DNA from: a virus
Direction: 5' to 3' (one strand)
Length of the DNA stretch: 64,000 nt
Virus record (IMG/VR): IMGVR_UViG_3300021401_000005
Span: 1-64,000 of that record
The notes below the pieces were generated by a model that was not told the origin of the DNA, ran no database searches, and was given only the letters and a program-made list of their open reading frames with translations. Shown here piece by piece: positions 14,285 through 22,483 of this stretch; position 1 is the first letter of the stretch, and each line of letters starts with the position of its first letter. Made by a program: the position numbers and the translations under genes.

Positions 14285-16743
14285 TGGTTGACGATCTCGG
14301 CGACTACGACGTCGACCCGGTCGAGGGAAATCCCTTTGGCTCGATGGCGTCGTCGCCGAACGATTTCGACGTCGCGCCGGTCGATCACGATCCTTTCGCT
14401 GGCGCTGGCGGAACCCCGGCGCCAGACCAGTTCGAGCTAGCGTCGAGGCAGCCCGAAGCCACGCCGTCGAGCGCTGGCGGTCCGCCCTTGGACCCTGGCG
14501 ATCGGCAAGACCTGATCCGGACTGTCTACGGCGAAGCCGCCGGCGAGCCCGCGCTCGGCCAAGCGGCAATCGCCCACGCCATCCTCAACCGCGTCCGAGC
14601 TGGTGGCTACGGCCAGGGCATTGCTGGCGTCGTCCACGCCCCGGCTGCGGGCGTGAACCCGAAGTTCGGGTATCATGAGTTCAGCCCCTGGAACACGGGC
14701 CGCGCCACGGAAGGCAATCCCGTCGCGCAGAACCTCTCGCCGAAAGACCCGGCTTATGCGCGGATCGGCGACATCGTCGACAAGTCCTATTCGGGTCTCA
14801 TACCCGATCCGACGCACGGCGCGACGCACTATTATGGGCGAATGCCGCACCCGCCGTCATGGGCGCCGCCGCTCGCCGCGCTGAACAAGGTCAGGATCGG
14901 CGGCCAGACCTTCGTCGGTGGCGCGGAAGGCCCAGGTCGAACGCCGATCCAGACTGCCGGCGGCTACGCGGGCGGTGGCCCGGTGCAGATGAACGCGGAC
15001 TTGCAGCGGCGTCTTGCGATGATAACGCGGCCTCGACACGGGTTCGCCGACGGTGGCGATCCGGACCAGCCCGCGCCAGATGATGCGGCTCCCGCCATCA
15101 TGGGCCACGTCGCAGCGACGCCAGACCCCAATCAGCCAATGACGGCGCGCTACCTCGAAACCCGTCCGCAGGGATCGATCGCGCCTTACGACCCGTCATG
15201 GGGCGAGCGGATTCAGCAGGGCGTCAGCGAAGCGGGGCAGGCGCTCGGTCAGCCTGCTCAAGGTGCTGAGCGCCTAGGCGAGGCGGTGCGGACCGGCGCG
15301 GAGATGGTGCCCATCTCCGGCAACATCCTGTCTGGCAACGAAGCCTATCGCGACGTCCAGTCTGGCAATTACGGCTCTGCGGCGCTGAGCACGCTCGCCG
15401 CCTTTCCGATCCCCGGCGCAACCGCCGAGGAGGGCGCAACGCGCAGTGTCTTGCGTCACGCTGACGAGGCTTTCCCCGAGGGGCGGATCGCCACGGCGGT
15501 GCCGTCCAACAAGGCGCTCGTCGATTCGGCGCACGCCTCGAACGATCGGACCATCAGCTTCGACACCATGCGAGCCGACCCTGTCATGTACGGCAAGACT
15601 GCCGATCTCATTCGCAGCATGCCCGACATCCAGCTCCCGCCGAATGCCACCGACGACGAGGTGCATCAGGCGTTCATCGCTCACGCCAAGAGCAACATTT
15701 TGGCGCTGCACGACGCTGTCCCTGACGACATCCGAGGCGGCTCGCAACAGTGGTACGACGGGGCCAACCAGATCGCGGGCGATCGGGCGCAGCGGTTCAA
15801 TCGCCCGCTCGAAAACGTCGCGGGCGTCTATGCCGCGCTCTCCCCGAAAATGGACTGGTTCAAGAACGTCAGCCTCGGCGACCGGCTGATGGACATCATG
15901 CACAACCAGAAATGGTCTGGCTTTACTCCCGAGATGGATGCCTGGGTCGCCAATCGCTACGGCGGCAGCCAAGTGCCGGCCGACGTCAAGGCCGCCACTG
16001 CTTATGCGAACCTCAAGGCCAAGATGGGCCAAGGCCAGATGCTCGGCGATCTCTCTGACCCGATCGAGCAAGCGCACTTCGTCCGCGCCTATGACGAAGC
16101 GCACAACCCTCGCGGCTACAACATCGTCAATCCCGATGGCTCGTTCGCAGGCCCAGCCATGACCGGGAAAGGCGAGGAAGGCGAAGTCGGTTGGGCCGGG
16201 TTCAACGCGATGGCGAACGCCATCAAGTCATTCAACGCACAAGACATGACGACGGTCTCGAAAGCGATGGGCGACCGGCACAAGGTGCGCTCGTTCTACA
16301 ACAACATCGTCGCGCCGAACTCGCTCGCTGGCGATGTCACTGCCGACACGCACGCTATCGCCGCCTCGCACTTGCGACCCTTCTCGCTCGCTGACGAAGA
16401 GGTGACTAACGGTCTTGGAAGCACTGGACCGAAGTCAGGCGAAACCGGCGCCAAAGGGCTCTATGGACTCTACGCCGATGCTTATCGGCAGGCGGCGGCC
16501 GAGCGCGGGATTCTACCGCGCCAGATGCAATCGATCACTTGGGAGGCGCTGCGCGGCCTGTGGACCCCGGCAGAGAAGCGCAGCGCTTCCATCAAGCAGG
16601 GGGTCGAGGATTCGTGGAACGCCTACGGGGGGCGCAACGGCCTGACACTGCCGCAAGTCCAACAGCGGCTGATCGGAACGCCGTCGCGCATCAGGGCACC
16701 GTCTTGGCACACGGGCGCCGCCGGGGAGGAGCTGGAGCCCTAG
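14284..16743 (+). CDS. Virion protein: SleB-type hydrolase plus C-terminal enzyme-like domain
   Basis: 819 residues. Residues ~75-210 are a SleB/CwlJ-type cell-wall hydrolase (RTVYGEAAGEP..GQAAIAHAILNRV, FSPWNTG, ATHYYGRMPHPPSW). The middle is Gly/Pro-rich with short hydrophobic stretches. Residues ~390-800 are a conserved phage domain ending K(V)RSFYNNI..P....DVTADTHAIAA and QSITWEALRGLW. The 'FYNNI...D-T-H' signature recalls HhH-GPD glycosylase-like folds, but this is inference. Probably ejected at infection to open peptidoglycan. Confidence 0.8.
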   Translation: MVDDLGDYDVDPVEGNPFGSMASSPNDFDVAPVDHDPFAGAGGTPAPDQFELASRQPEATPSSAGGPPLDPGDRQDLIRTVYGEAAGEPALGQAAIAHAILNRVRAGGYGQGIAGVVHAPAAGVNPKFGYHEFSPWNTGRATEGNPVAQNLSPKDPAYARIGDIVDKSYSGLIPDPTHGATHYYGRMPHPPSWAPPLAALNKVRIGGQTFVGGAEGPGRTPIQTAGGYAGGGPVQMNADLQRRLAMITRPRHGFADGGDPDQPAPDDAAPAIMGHVAATPDPNQPMTARYLETRPQGSIAPYDPSWGERIQQGVSEAGQALGQPAQGAERLGEAVRTGAEMVPISGNILSGNEAYRDVQSGNYGSAALSTLAAFPIPGATAEEGATRSVLRHADEAFPEGRIATAVPSNKALVDSAHASNDRTISFDTMRADPVMYGKTADLIRSMPDIQLPPNATDDEVHQAFIAHAKSNILALHDAVPDDIRGGSQQWYDGANQIAGDRAQRFNRPLENVAGVYAALSPKMDWFKNVSLGDRLMDIMHNQKWSGFTPEMDAWVANRYGGSQVPADVKAATAYANLKAKMGQGQMLGDLSDPIEQAHFVRAYDEAHNPRGYNIVNPDGSFAGPAMTGKGEEGEVGWAGFNAMANAIKSFNAQDMTTVSKAMGDRHKVRSFYNNIVAPNSLAGDVTADTHAIAASHLRPFSLADEEVTNGLGSTGPKSGETGAKGLYGLYADAYRQAAAERGILPRQMQSITWEALRGLWTPAEKRSASIKQGVEDSWNAYGGRNGLTLPQVQQRLIGTPSRIRAPSWHTGAAGEELEP

Positions 16744-16955
16744 CCCCGCTCCACCCGCTGCCAAGGCTCCGGCAGCTCGGCCTCGTCCTCGGCCGTCCAC
16801 GGCTTCGGCGTATCGCCGCCCCAGTTCAGGTCGATCCACGTCTGCCGGGTGAGCGGCAGGCCGTTCTTGATCATGTAGGCCAGCATCGGGTTGTGCTGGG
16901 CCGCGTGGAGCAGCTCCGGGTCGACTCGTCGTTGGGTCTGCTGGATTTGGGCCAT
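16740..16955 (-). CDS. Conserved small hypothetical protein
   Basis: 71 residues; NPMLAYMIKNGLPLTRQTWIDLNW is a motif found in many small alphaproteobacterial and phage proteins of unknown role. ATG 16955 has AGGAGGCTGGG before it. Its stop overlaps the stop of the + gene in a shared CTAG (16740-16743). Confidence 0.75.
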   Translation of the reverse strand: MAQIQQTQRRVDPELLHAAQHNPMLAYMIKNGLPLTRQTWIDLNWGGDTPKPWTAEDEAELPEPWQRVERG

Positions 16956-16974
16956 CCCAGCCTCCTATTGGAAT

Positions 16975-16997
16975 GGGGCGGGACCTAAGCCCCGCCC
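16975..16997 (-). terminator. GC hairpin in leader of 16740-16955
   Basis: GGGGCGGG / CCCCGCCC with a 7-base loop (ACCTAAG on the + strand). On the - strand it follows GGCNN array 4 and precedes the ribosome site. Its + strand sequence closely resembles the - strand of the hairpin at 50170-50198. Confidence 0.6.
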
Positions 16998-17075
16998 CCC
17001 GCGCCTGCCTTGCCGTGCCATGCCGGACCGAGTCCAGCCTCGCCCAGCCAAGCCGCGCCTTGCCACGCCTCGGTG
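16998..17075 (-). repeat. GGCNN pentamer array 4 (- strand)
   Basis: On the - strand: AGGCGTGGCAAGGCGCGGC and onward, in GGC-led pentamers. It lies between the operator at 17080 and the hairpin at 16975, in the 5' leader of the - strand gene. Confidence 0.6.
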
Positions 17076-17079
17076 CGAT

Positions 17080-17094
17080 TTGCACCAACTGCAA
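17080..17094. promoter_or_regulatory. Palindromic operator TTGCA-N5-TGCAA
   Basis: TTGCACCAACTGCAA lies between the divergent genes 16740-16955 (-) and 17176-18222 (+). An ATTGCAAT palindrome follows about 25 bases to the right. Confidence 0.6.
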
Positions 17095-17175
17095 GATAAG
17101 AGCCCTTTCGCCCAATTGCAATCGGCGCCATAAACTCACGCCGTTGAAAGGCTGGACCCGAACGAGGGTCAAGCC

Positions 17176-18222
17176 ATGGGCCAATATTCACAGAAGTCGT
17201 TCACGACCGACAAATTGAAAAAATTTGCGGTCAGTGGCAACAACGGCAGCAACGGCGACAAAGCCGAGGCGGCCGACGATTACGGGCGGAAAGCCGCCAA
17301 ATCGAGCGATTCTTCGGCCTTCGCCACGGGCGGGGCGGCGAAGGCGCCATCGCTTGGTCGCGCCGGCAGAGCTGGCGGCGGCCGGGTTGCGCGCGCCGAG
17401 GGCGGCAGGACGCGCGACCTCAGCAAGCTCACCGACGGCGGCCCGGAATCCTATGGCGACCGGCCTCTCATTCGCGCCAAGGGCGGCCGAATCGGGAAGC
17501 AGCTCGGCGGCGCTCTGCCACAAGGGACGCCCCCTGGCTTGGCCGCGCCGCCCCCGGCGGGCCAGATCCCTGGCCTGCCTGGGCTGGGGCGCAAGAAGGG
17601 CGGCCGGGTCGGGCGCTGGAAGGGCGGCCCGTCGTATGACCGGCTCGGCCAGAAAGACGCTATGGCCTCGGACGCCCCCGGTTACGGGGAGGACATCCCT
17701 GGTGGCCGAGAATACTACGACTTCATTCGCGGTGGTCTCGGCACCTCGAAGATCGGAGCGCCGCGAGGCCAAGGCGGCATTGGCTCCGATGAGACCGCTG
17801 AGCCAACGGACCAGCGTCGTGGCGGCCGGGTCGGCCGCGCGCATGGCGGACGCACCAAGGGCAAGGGCAAGACCGTCGTCAACGTCATCGTCGGCGGCCA
17901 CGGCGATCAGCAGCAGCCCCCGCCGCCGCCCGTCATGCCGCATCCAGCGATGCCGCCGCCTCCACCTCCGCCGCAGGCCGCGCCACCGAAGCCGCCGATG
18001 CCGATGGGCATGCCTATGATGCCTCCCGGCGCCATGGGCGGCGCTCCGCCGATGGGCATGCCGCCCCCAGGAGGCGGAGGCATGCCTCCTGGGATGCCGC
18101 CTCCCGGCATGGGCCGCGCTCACGGCGGCCGGATCAACGAGAGATTCGGCGCGGCGTCCGGCCAGGGCCGGATGGAGAAGGCGCGTCGCGAGAACGATGG
18201 AAAGGTGAAGTTGGCCGAATGA
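17176..18222 (+). CDS. Gly/Pro-rich virion-associated protein with GGR motifs
   Basis: 348 residues. Repeated basic GGR blocks (RAKGGRIGKQLGG, KKGGRVGRWKGG, RRGGRVGRAHGGR, AHGGRINERF) are separated by Pro/Met/Gly-rich linkers; residues ~55-75 carry GGAAKAPSLGRAGR. There is no globular domain I recognise. Similar GG[RK][VI] blocks recur in the proteins at 23715 and 35367. Likely a head-interior, DNA-associated or assembly protein. The Met/Pro/Gly run at ~250-310 is extreme. Confidence 0.65.
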   Translation: MGQYSQKSFTTDKLKKFAVSGNNGSNGDKAEAADDYGRKAAKSSDSSAFATGGAAKAPSLGRAGRAGGGRVARAEGGRTRDLSKLTDGGPESYGDRPLIRAKGGRIGKQLGGALPQGTPPGLAAPPPAGQIPGLPGLGRKKGGRVGRWKGGPSYDRLGQKDAMASDAPGYGEDIPGGREYYDFIRGGLGTSKIGAPRGQGGIGSDETAEPTDQRRGGRVGRAHGGRTKGKGKTVVNVIVGGHGDQQQPPPPPVMPHPAMPPPPPPPQAAPPKPPMPMGMPMMPPGAMGGAPPMGMPPPGGGGMPPGMPPPGMGRAHGGRINERFGAASGQGRMEKARRENDGKVKLAE

Positions 18223-18452
18223 GCATGTTCGTGAACAGCGAATCGGACGATCGCACCATCAACAACGACGTCAGGCATCAGTACCGAGTTCTCACTGATG
18301 CCGAGAAGACGATCATGGTCCGCATCAAGGACGAGGGCGCGCTGTTTCTGGCGATGATCGATTCCGTCATCCCGCAAGGCCGGGAGAACTCGCTCGCTAA
18401 GACGAAGATCGAGGAGGCCGTCATGTGGGCCGTCAAAGGGCTCACGAAATAG
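18219..18452 (+). CDS. Acb2/Tad1-family candidate (cyclic nucleotide sponge)
   Basis: 77 residues, ATGA-coupled. The pattern YRVLTDAEKTIMVRIKDEG..F..MIDS......RENSLAKTKIEEAVMWAVKGLT matches the helical hairpin family that includes anti-CBASS Acb2 and related anti-Thoeris proteins. Known members bind cyclic di- and trinucleotides or gcADPR and so silence CBASS or Thoeris. The family is recognised from pattern; ligand binding is not shown. Its place inside the head operon is usual for this family. Other members may have no anti-defence role. Confidence 0.7.
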   Translation: MSMFVNSESDDRTINNDVRHQYRVLTDAEKTIMVRIKDEGALFLAMIDSVIPQGRENSLAKTKIEEAVMWAVKGLTK

Positions 18453-18677
18453 ATGGACGCGACCTCAGTCTTCCTCGCCAACAAGCTGATCGAGCGCATC
18501 GAGGCCAAGCAGAAGGAAATGTTGCGTCCGCTGATCAACGGCGCGGCGACTGACTTCCCCGACTACAAAAAACGCGCCGGATACCTTGAGGCGCTTGGTC
18601 ACGTCATCGACTGGATTGGCGAAATCAGCGCCGAAGAAGACGAACACGGAAGAGGCCCAATTGCCCGCGCATCATAG
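18453..18677 (+). CDS. Small helical phage protein
   Basis: 74 residues, starting immediately after the previous stop. FLANKLIERIEAKQKEMLRPLINGAATDFPDYKKRAGYLEALGHVIDWI is a conserved small protein near scaffold genes in related phages. Function unknown; mostly helical. Confidence 0.65.
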   Translation: MDATSVFLANKLIERIEAKQKEMLRPLINGAATDFPDYKKRAGYLEALGHVIDWIGEISAEEDEHGRGPIARAS

Positions 18678-19068
18678 AATCGTAACCCTCCATCTGGAGG
18701 ACCCGCGAGACACTATCTGGAACGGTTGCGGCGAGGATCTCGGCAAGGTCGAGCCCTTCAACCAACAGGTGCTCGTCGCGACCTATATCCGCCCCGCCAC
18801 GCGCACCGCGAGCGGCCTGGAGATCGCCGAAGAGGCGGTCGATGAGGATCGCTATCAAGGCAAGATCGGCATGGTCTTGAAGAAGGGGCCGCGCGCTTTC
18901 GTCGATGACGGTCCGGTCCAGTTTTATGGCCAGAATGTTGAGCCTGGGGACTGGGTGGTCTTCCGGGGTTCTGACGGCCTCAAGAGCATGATCGGCTCCC
19001 GCGAGGTCCGGTTCATTCCCGACGTTTTCATCAAGGCGAAAATCGATCACCCGGACGCGGTATTCTGA
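18661..19068 (+). CDS. GroES-like co-chaperonin domain protein
   Basis: 135 residues from TTG 18661 (GGAAGAGG upstream). Residues ~30-115 follow the Cpn10 layout: PFNQQVLVATYIRP...SGLEIAEEA..E....GKIGMVLKKGP, GDWVVFRGSDG and a final REVRFIPDVFIKAKI. T4 gp31-like proteins use this fold to help capsid protein folding with host GroEL; here it lies just upstream of scaffold and capsid genes. Confidence 0.75.
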   Translation: MPAHHRIVTLHLEDPRDTIWNGCGEDLGKVEPFNQQVLVATYIRPATRTASGLEIAEEAVDEDRYQGKIGMVLKKGPRAFVDDGPVQFYGQNVEPGDWVVFRGSDGLKSMIGSREVRFIPDVFIKAKIDHPDAVF

Positions 19069-20129
19069 TGCCACGAGAGACGGACGACCCCGAGCAGGCG
19101 ACGCACTTCGGCGCGCTGATCGACGAACCGGACGACGATCTCTCGCCGGAGGAGCGATTAGAGCCGAAAACCGTCGTTGTCGGCGGCGCGCCGGTCCGCA
19201 AGGGCGACAAAAAGCCCACGCCGGCCGAGGTAGACTCGCCGATGCGGGCGTCGCCGGAGCCCCCGCCGGAGGATGAGGGCGTCCTTGAGCTGAAGCGCCA
19301 GCTCGCCAACCAGCAAAGTATGACGGCGCGCGCGGCCCAAGTGGCCCAGGCCGAGCACCAGCGGCGCATCCAGGCCGAACGCGGCCTAACCCAGTCGAAT
19401 GTGCAGATGGTCGACGCCGCGATCGAGGCGGCGAAGCGCGATTCCGAACAGGCGCGAGCCTACTTCCAGGGCGCGCTCGATCGCGGCGACCACAAGGGCG
19501 CGTCCGAGGCCCAGGTCCTGCTCTCCGACGCCCGAGCCAACCTTCTGCGGCTGATGGAGATGCGCGAAGGCGTCGTCGCCGAGGCGCAGCAGCAGCCACA
19601 GCAGCAGCCGCAGCCGAGGCAGGCGCCGCAACCGCAGCGCCAGTACACGGACCCCAGCCAGCTGATGCAGGCCAACGTCCAAAACCTCTCCGGCCACCTC
19701 GACCGAACCGGCTTCCCGAAGAGCGCTGCGTGGATCAGGTCCCACCCCGAGGCGGTCAAGGATCAGGCGGCGATCGACTCGGTCGACGGCGCGCACAACG
19801 CTGCCGTCAAGACGTTCAAATTGATCCCCGAAACAGACGCCTACTTCGACAAAATCGAGGAGCTGCTTGGCGCAGGAGAAGACCGACAGATGGGACCACA
19901 GACGCGCCAGGGCCAGCGCCAGATGGGCCAGTTGCAGCGAAACATGGCCGCGCCGGCCCGCGCCGAAGCGCCAAGCTTGCGCACCGGCCGCACGCGCGGC
20001 ACGGCGGTCGCGCTCACCGCTCGCCAGCGTGAGCATGCCCGCGACGTCCTCGGCATGAGCGACGACGAGTACGCGGCCGAGCTGCTCGACGCTCAGTCGC
20101 GAGGCAAAATGTTGGGAGCCCGCTCATGA
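19068..20129 (+). CDS. Scaffolding protein (putative)
   Basis: 353 residues, TGATG overlap. Acidic N-terminus, central Gln/Ala-rich coiled coil (~80-200: LKRQLANQQSMTARAAQVAQ), C-terminal basic segment with RQREHARDVLGMSDDEYAAEL. The composition and position before capsid genes fit a scaffold; sequence identity to a named family is not evident. Confidence 0.65.
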   Translation: MPRETDDPEQATHFGALIDEPDDDLSPEERLEPKTVVVGGAPVRKGDKKPTPAEVDSPMRASPEPPPEDEGVLELKRQLANQQSMTARAAQVAQAEHQRRIQAERGLTQSNVQMVDAAIEAAKRDSEQARAYFQGALDRGDHKGASEAQVLLSDARANLLRLMEMREGVVAEAQQQPQQQPQPRQAPQPQRQYTDPSQLMQANVQNLSGHLDRTGFPKSAAWIRSHPEAVKDQAAIDSVDGAHNAAVKTFKLIPETDAYFDKIEELLGAGEDRQMGPQTRQGQRQMGQLQRNMAAPARAEAPSLRTGRTRGTAVALTARQREHARDVLGMSDDEYAAELLDAQSRGKMLGARS

Positions 20130-20698
20130 CCCTTCGTACCAACGGCGACGAGGAGCCGGCCGGCTTCATGGGTGCTAGGCGTCCAGGCATCCGAACTGAA
20201 GAAGAAGCCCGCCCTGGCTACGTCGACCACGCCGAGCGTGCGCGGCTTAGGATCTCCGAGCTGCGCGCCCAGTACGGCGATCTCGATGACGAGGGAGATG
20301 GCGATCTCTACCTCGACCGCTTCTATGCCGAAGCGCCTCCCGGCTGGACCTATGAGTGGAAAACCCACACGGTCTTCAATAAGACGTTCCCCCATTACAC
20401 GAACCAGCTGCTTAGGAGTGGTTGGTCGCCGGTTCCGGCCAACCGCCACCGCGAGCTTCTGTATCCTGAATACACGGATGAGTCCGTGATTCTGGACGGC
20501 CTTATGTTGATGGAAAGGCCTAAAGAACTGACTGATCGGCGCAGGATGCGCGAGCGCATCAAAGCGACCGAGCAAGTAAGGACGTCCGAGGCGAAGTTGG
20601 TTGAGGCGCCACCCGGGACGGCGCCACGCGATCAGCATCGGAAAACGCATCCTCGGGTGGGGTCCACCGTGGGTCCCATAGGCATTCCCGACGACTAG
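20126..20698 (+). CDS. Conserved virion-module protein (GWTYEWK family)
   Basis: 190 residues, ATGA-coupled. GWTYEWKTHTVFNK..PHY...L...GW.PVPA.RH, then MLMERPKELTDRRRMRERIKATEQV is a pattern I recognise from podovirus head operons; role unknown. Its last ~55 residues are partly duplicated just downstream (20701-20832). Confidence 0.7.
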   Translation: MTLRTNGDEEPAGFMGARRPGIRTEEEARPGYVDHAERARLRISELRAQYGDLDDEGDGDLYLDRFYAEAPPGWTYEWKTHTVFNKTFPHYTNQLLRSGWSPVPANRHRELLYPEYTDESVILDGLMLMERPKELTDRRRMRERIKATEQVRTSEAKLVEAPPGTAPRDQHRKTHPRVGSTVGPIGIPDD

Positions 20699-20700
20699 CC

Positions 20701-20832
20701 TTGACAGATCGCCGAATCTTGCGCGAGAAACTGAACCGCCACCGACAAGTGCGTAATTCGGAGCCTCGCGAGCATCGGAAAGCGCAAACTCCGGACGGGC
20801 AACACCGTCGGCCCATGGCATTCCCGACTTAG
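20701..20832 (+). pseudogene. Degenerate tandem copy of the 20126-20698 C-terminus
   Basis: From TTG 20701 to TAG 20830-20832 the + strand reads LTDRRILREKLNRHRQVRNSE..., which aligns with LTDRRRMRERIKATEQVRTSE of the preceding gene. DNA similarity continues through AGCATCGGAAA and GGCATTCCCGAC to the stop. A middle segment is missing. It is a decayed partial duplication, or possibly a still translated 43-residue peptide. Confidence 0.65.
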
Positions 20833-20940
20833 GCGGTAGGTGAGGGTGCGGCGCTCGTGCTCTCGCTTGAAAGACTGCAAGTCACGTCCGGCGCTCGGTG
20901 TGACGAACCCTGAAATCCCGCAATCGCGGAAGGGATCGTC

Positions 20941-21540
20941 ATGGCCAATACGAATGCGCCTTTCGGCTTCGCTGACTCACACCGCCTCGGCGCCGCCGTC
21001 AATTATCAGATGTCCCGCCGCTGGATCTCGGCCAGCAACCCCACTCCCATTTTCACGGGCGATCCAATCGTCCAGCTCTCGACCGGCTACATCGCCCAGG
21101 CCGCCCCTAGCGGGACCCAGATCGGCGGCATCTTTGTCGGTTGCGAGTATATGTCGGCGTCGCAGAAGAAGTGGATCGCCGTCCCGTATTGGCCTGGGAA
21201 CGACGCGGTCCTGAGTGGCTCCGGCTTCGACGTCCAGGCGAAAATCATTGACGATCCGCTGACCGTCTTCAGGGTTCAGGGCAACGGCTCGATCACGCTC
21301 GCGATGGTGGGCATGAACGGCCAGTTTGCGATCGGCACGGGCAATACGGTGAGCGGCAGATCGGGCGCGACGCTCGATGTGGTGACCAACATACCCGCTG
21401 TGACGGCGGGCTTCCCGTTCCGCATCATCGACCTCGTTCGGGACCCGCCGGGGAGCCAGGGGGCGGATCTGACGACGCCCTACAATTGGGCCTACGTCAC
21501 CTTCAATAATCAGGATTACAAATCCCTAACGGGCATCTGA
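20941..21540 (+). CDS. Head decoration or minor capsid protein
   Basis: 199 residues. MANTNAPFGFADSHRLGAA...Y....I.......IFTGDPIVQL and GGIFVGCEYM...W...PYWPGN match a conserved protein always beside the capsid gene in related phages, probably an outer-capsid or minor capsid protein. Ribosome site GAAGGGAT; a small hairpin CCGC-AATC-GCGG (20918-20929) lies in the leader. Confidence 0.7.
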   Translation: MANTNAPFGFADSHRLGAAVNYQMSRRWISASNPTPIFTGDPIVQLSTGYIAQAAPSGTQIGGIFVGCEYMSASQKKWIAVPYWPGNDAVLSGSGFDVQAKIIDDPLTVFRVQGNGSITLAMVGMNGQFAIGTGNTVSGRSGATLDVVTNIPAVTAGFPFRIIDLVRDPPGSQGADLTTPYNWAYVTFNNQDYKSLTGI

Positions 21541-21554
21541 GGAGGATCTGACCG

Positions 21555-22469
21555 ATGGCTGTCTCAGTCGCCCAGGCTTATGACCTCCTGTTTCCCGGCC
21601 TCCGAAAGGTGGCGGGGCAGTACAAGGACATCGACCGGATTTATCCGAAAATCTATAAGGTCGATAAATCCAACATGTCCGTGGAGCGCACCGCCTCGAT
21701 GCGCTTCCTCGGCCTCGCTGCACTGAAGAACGAGGGCGGACCGACCACTTTCGATAATCAGGCCGGCGAGAGGTACGTCTATAACCAGTACCACAAGGAA
21801 ATCGGCCTCGGGTACGCCTTCACCCGAAAGATGATCGACGACAATCTGTACAAGAGACAATGGCAGCCATCGAACCTCGGGCTGCAAAAGTCTTTCAATC
21901 AGACCAAGGAAATCTACGGGGCTTATCCCCTCAACAACGCGACGGTTTACGACCCCACGATCTTAGGGGATCAGCAACCGCTTTGCTCGCTCAATCATCC
22001 TATCGACACGGGCGTCGTTCCCAACCGCTTCGCCGTCGACATGGATCTGAACGAGGCCTCGCTGCTCAGCGCCCAGGCCTCGATTCGCGGCTTGTTCCGC
22101 GACAACGCCGGCCTCCGCATGCAGGCCCGCGCCCGCAAGCTGGTCGTCCCCATCGCGCTCGAACCGATCGCCATCCGGCTGCTAAGAACAGTCTTGCGTC
22201 CTGGCACCAGCGACAATGACGTCAACGCAATTCCGGAGACCTCTGGAGGTATTCCCGATGGTCATCTGGTGCATGATTACCTGACATCGCCGACAGCTTG
22301 GTTCGTAATGACGGATCAAGAAGGCTTGCTATACTTGCAGCGAGTGTCATTTGAGCTTGATATGCAAGTGGACTTTACTAGCGACAACTTGCTTGTGAAG
22401 GGTTACGAGCGCTATAGCTTCGGCTATTTCGACTTCAGAGCGATCTGGGGTTCGTTCCCTACCCAATAA
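21555..22469 (+). CDS. Major capsid protein
   Basis: 304 residues behind GGAGGATCTGACCG. SMRFLGLAALKNEGGPTTFDNQAGERYVYNQYHKEIGLGYAFTRKMIDDN and PLCSLNHP..... match gpT/HK97-type head proteins of this phage class. The C-terminal third (from ~22184) is more A/T-rich with AGA/TTG codons, like the island in portal; it reads QEGLLYLQRVSFELDMQVDFTSDN, a normal capsid C-terminus. Confidence 0.88.
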   Translation: MAVSVAQAYDLLFPGLRKVAGQYKDIDRIYPKIYKVDKSNMSVERTASMRFLGLAALKNEGGPTTFDNQAGERYVYNQYHKEIGLGYAFTRKMIDDNLYKRQWQPSNLGLQKSFNQTKEIYGAYPLNNATVYDPTILGDQQPLCSLNHPIDTGVVPNRFAVDMDLNEASLLSAQASIRGLFRDNAGLRMQARARKLVVPIALEPIAIRLLRTVLRPGTSDNDVNAIPETSGGIPDGHLVHDYLTSPTAWFVMTDQEGLLYLQRVSFELDMQVDFTSDNLLVKGYERYSFGYFDFRAIWGSFPTQ

Positions 22470-22483
22470 ACTGAGGAAATACG

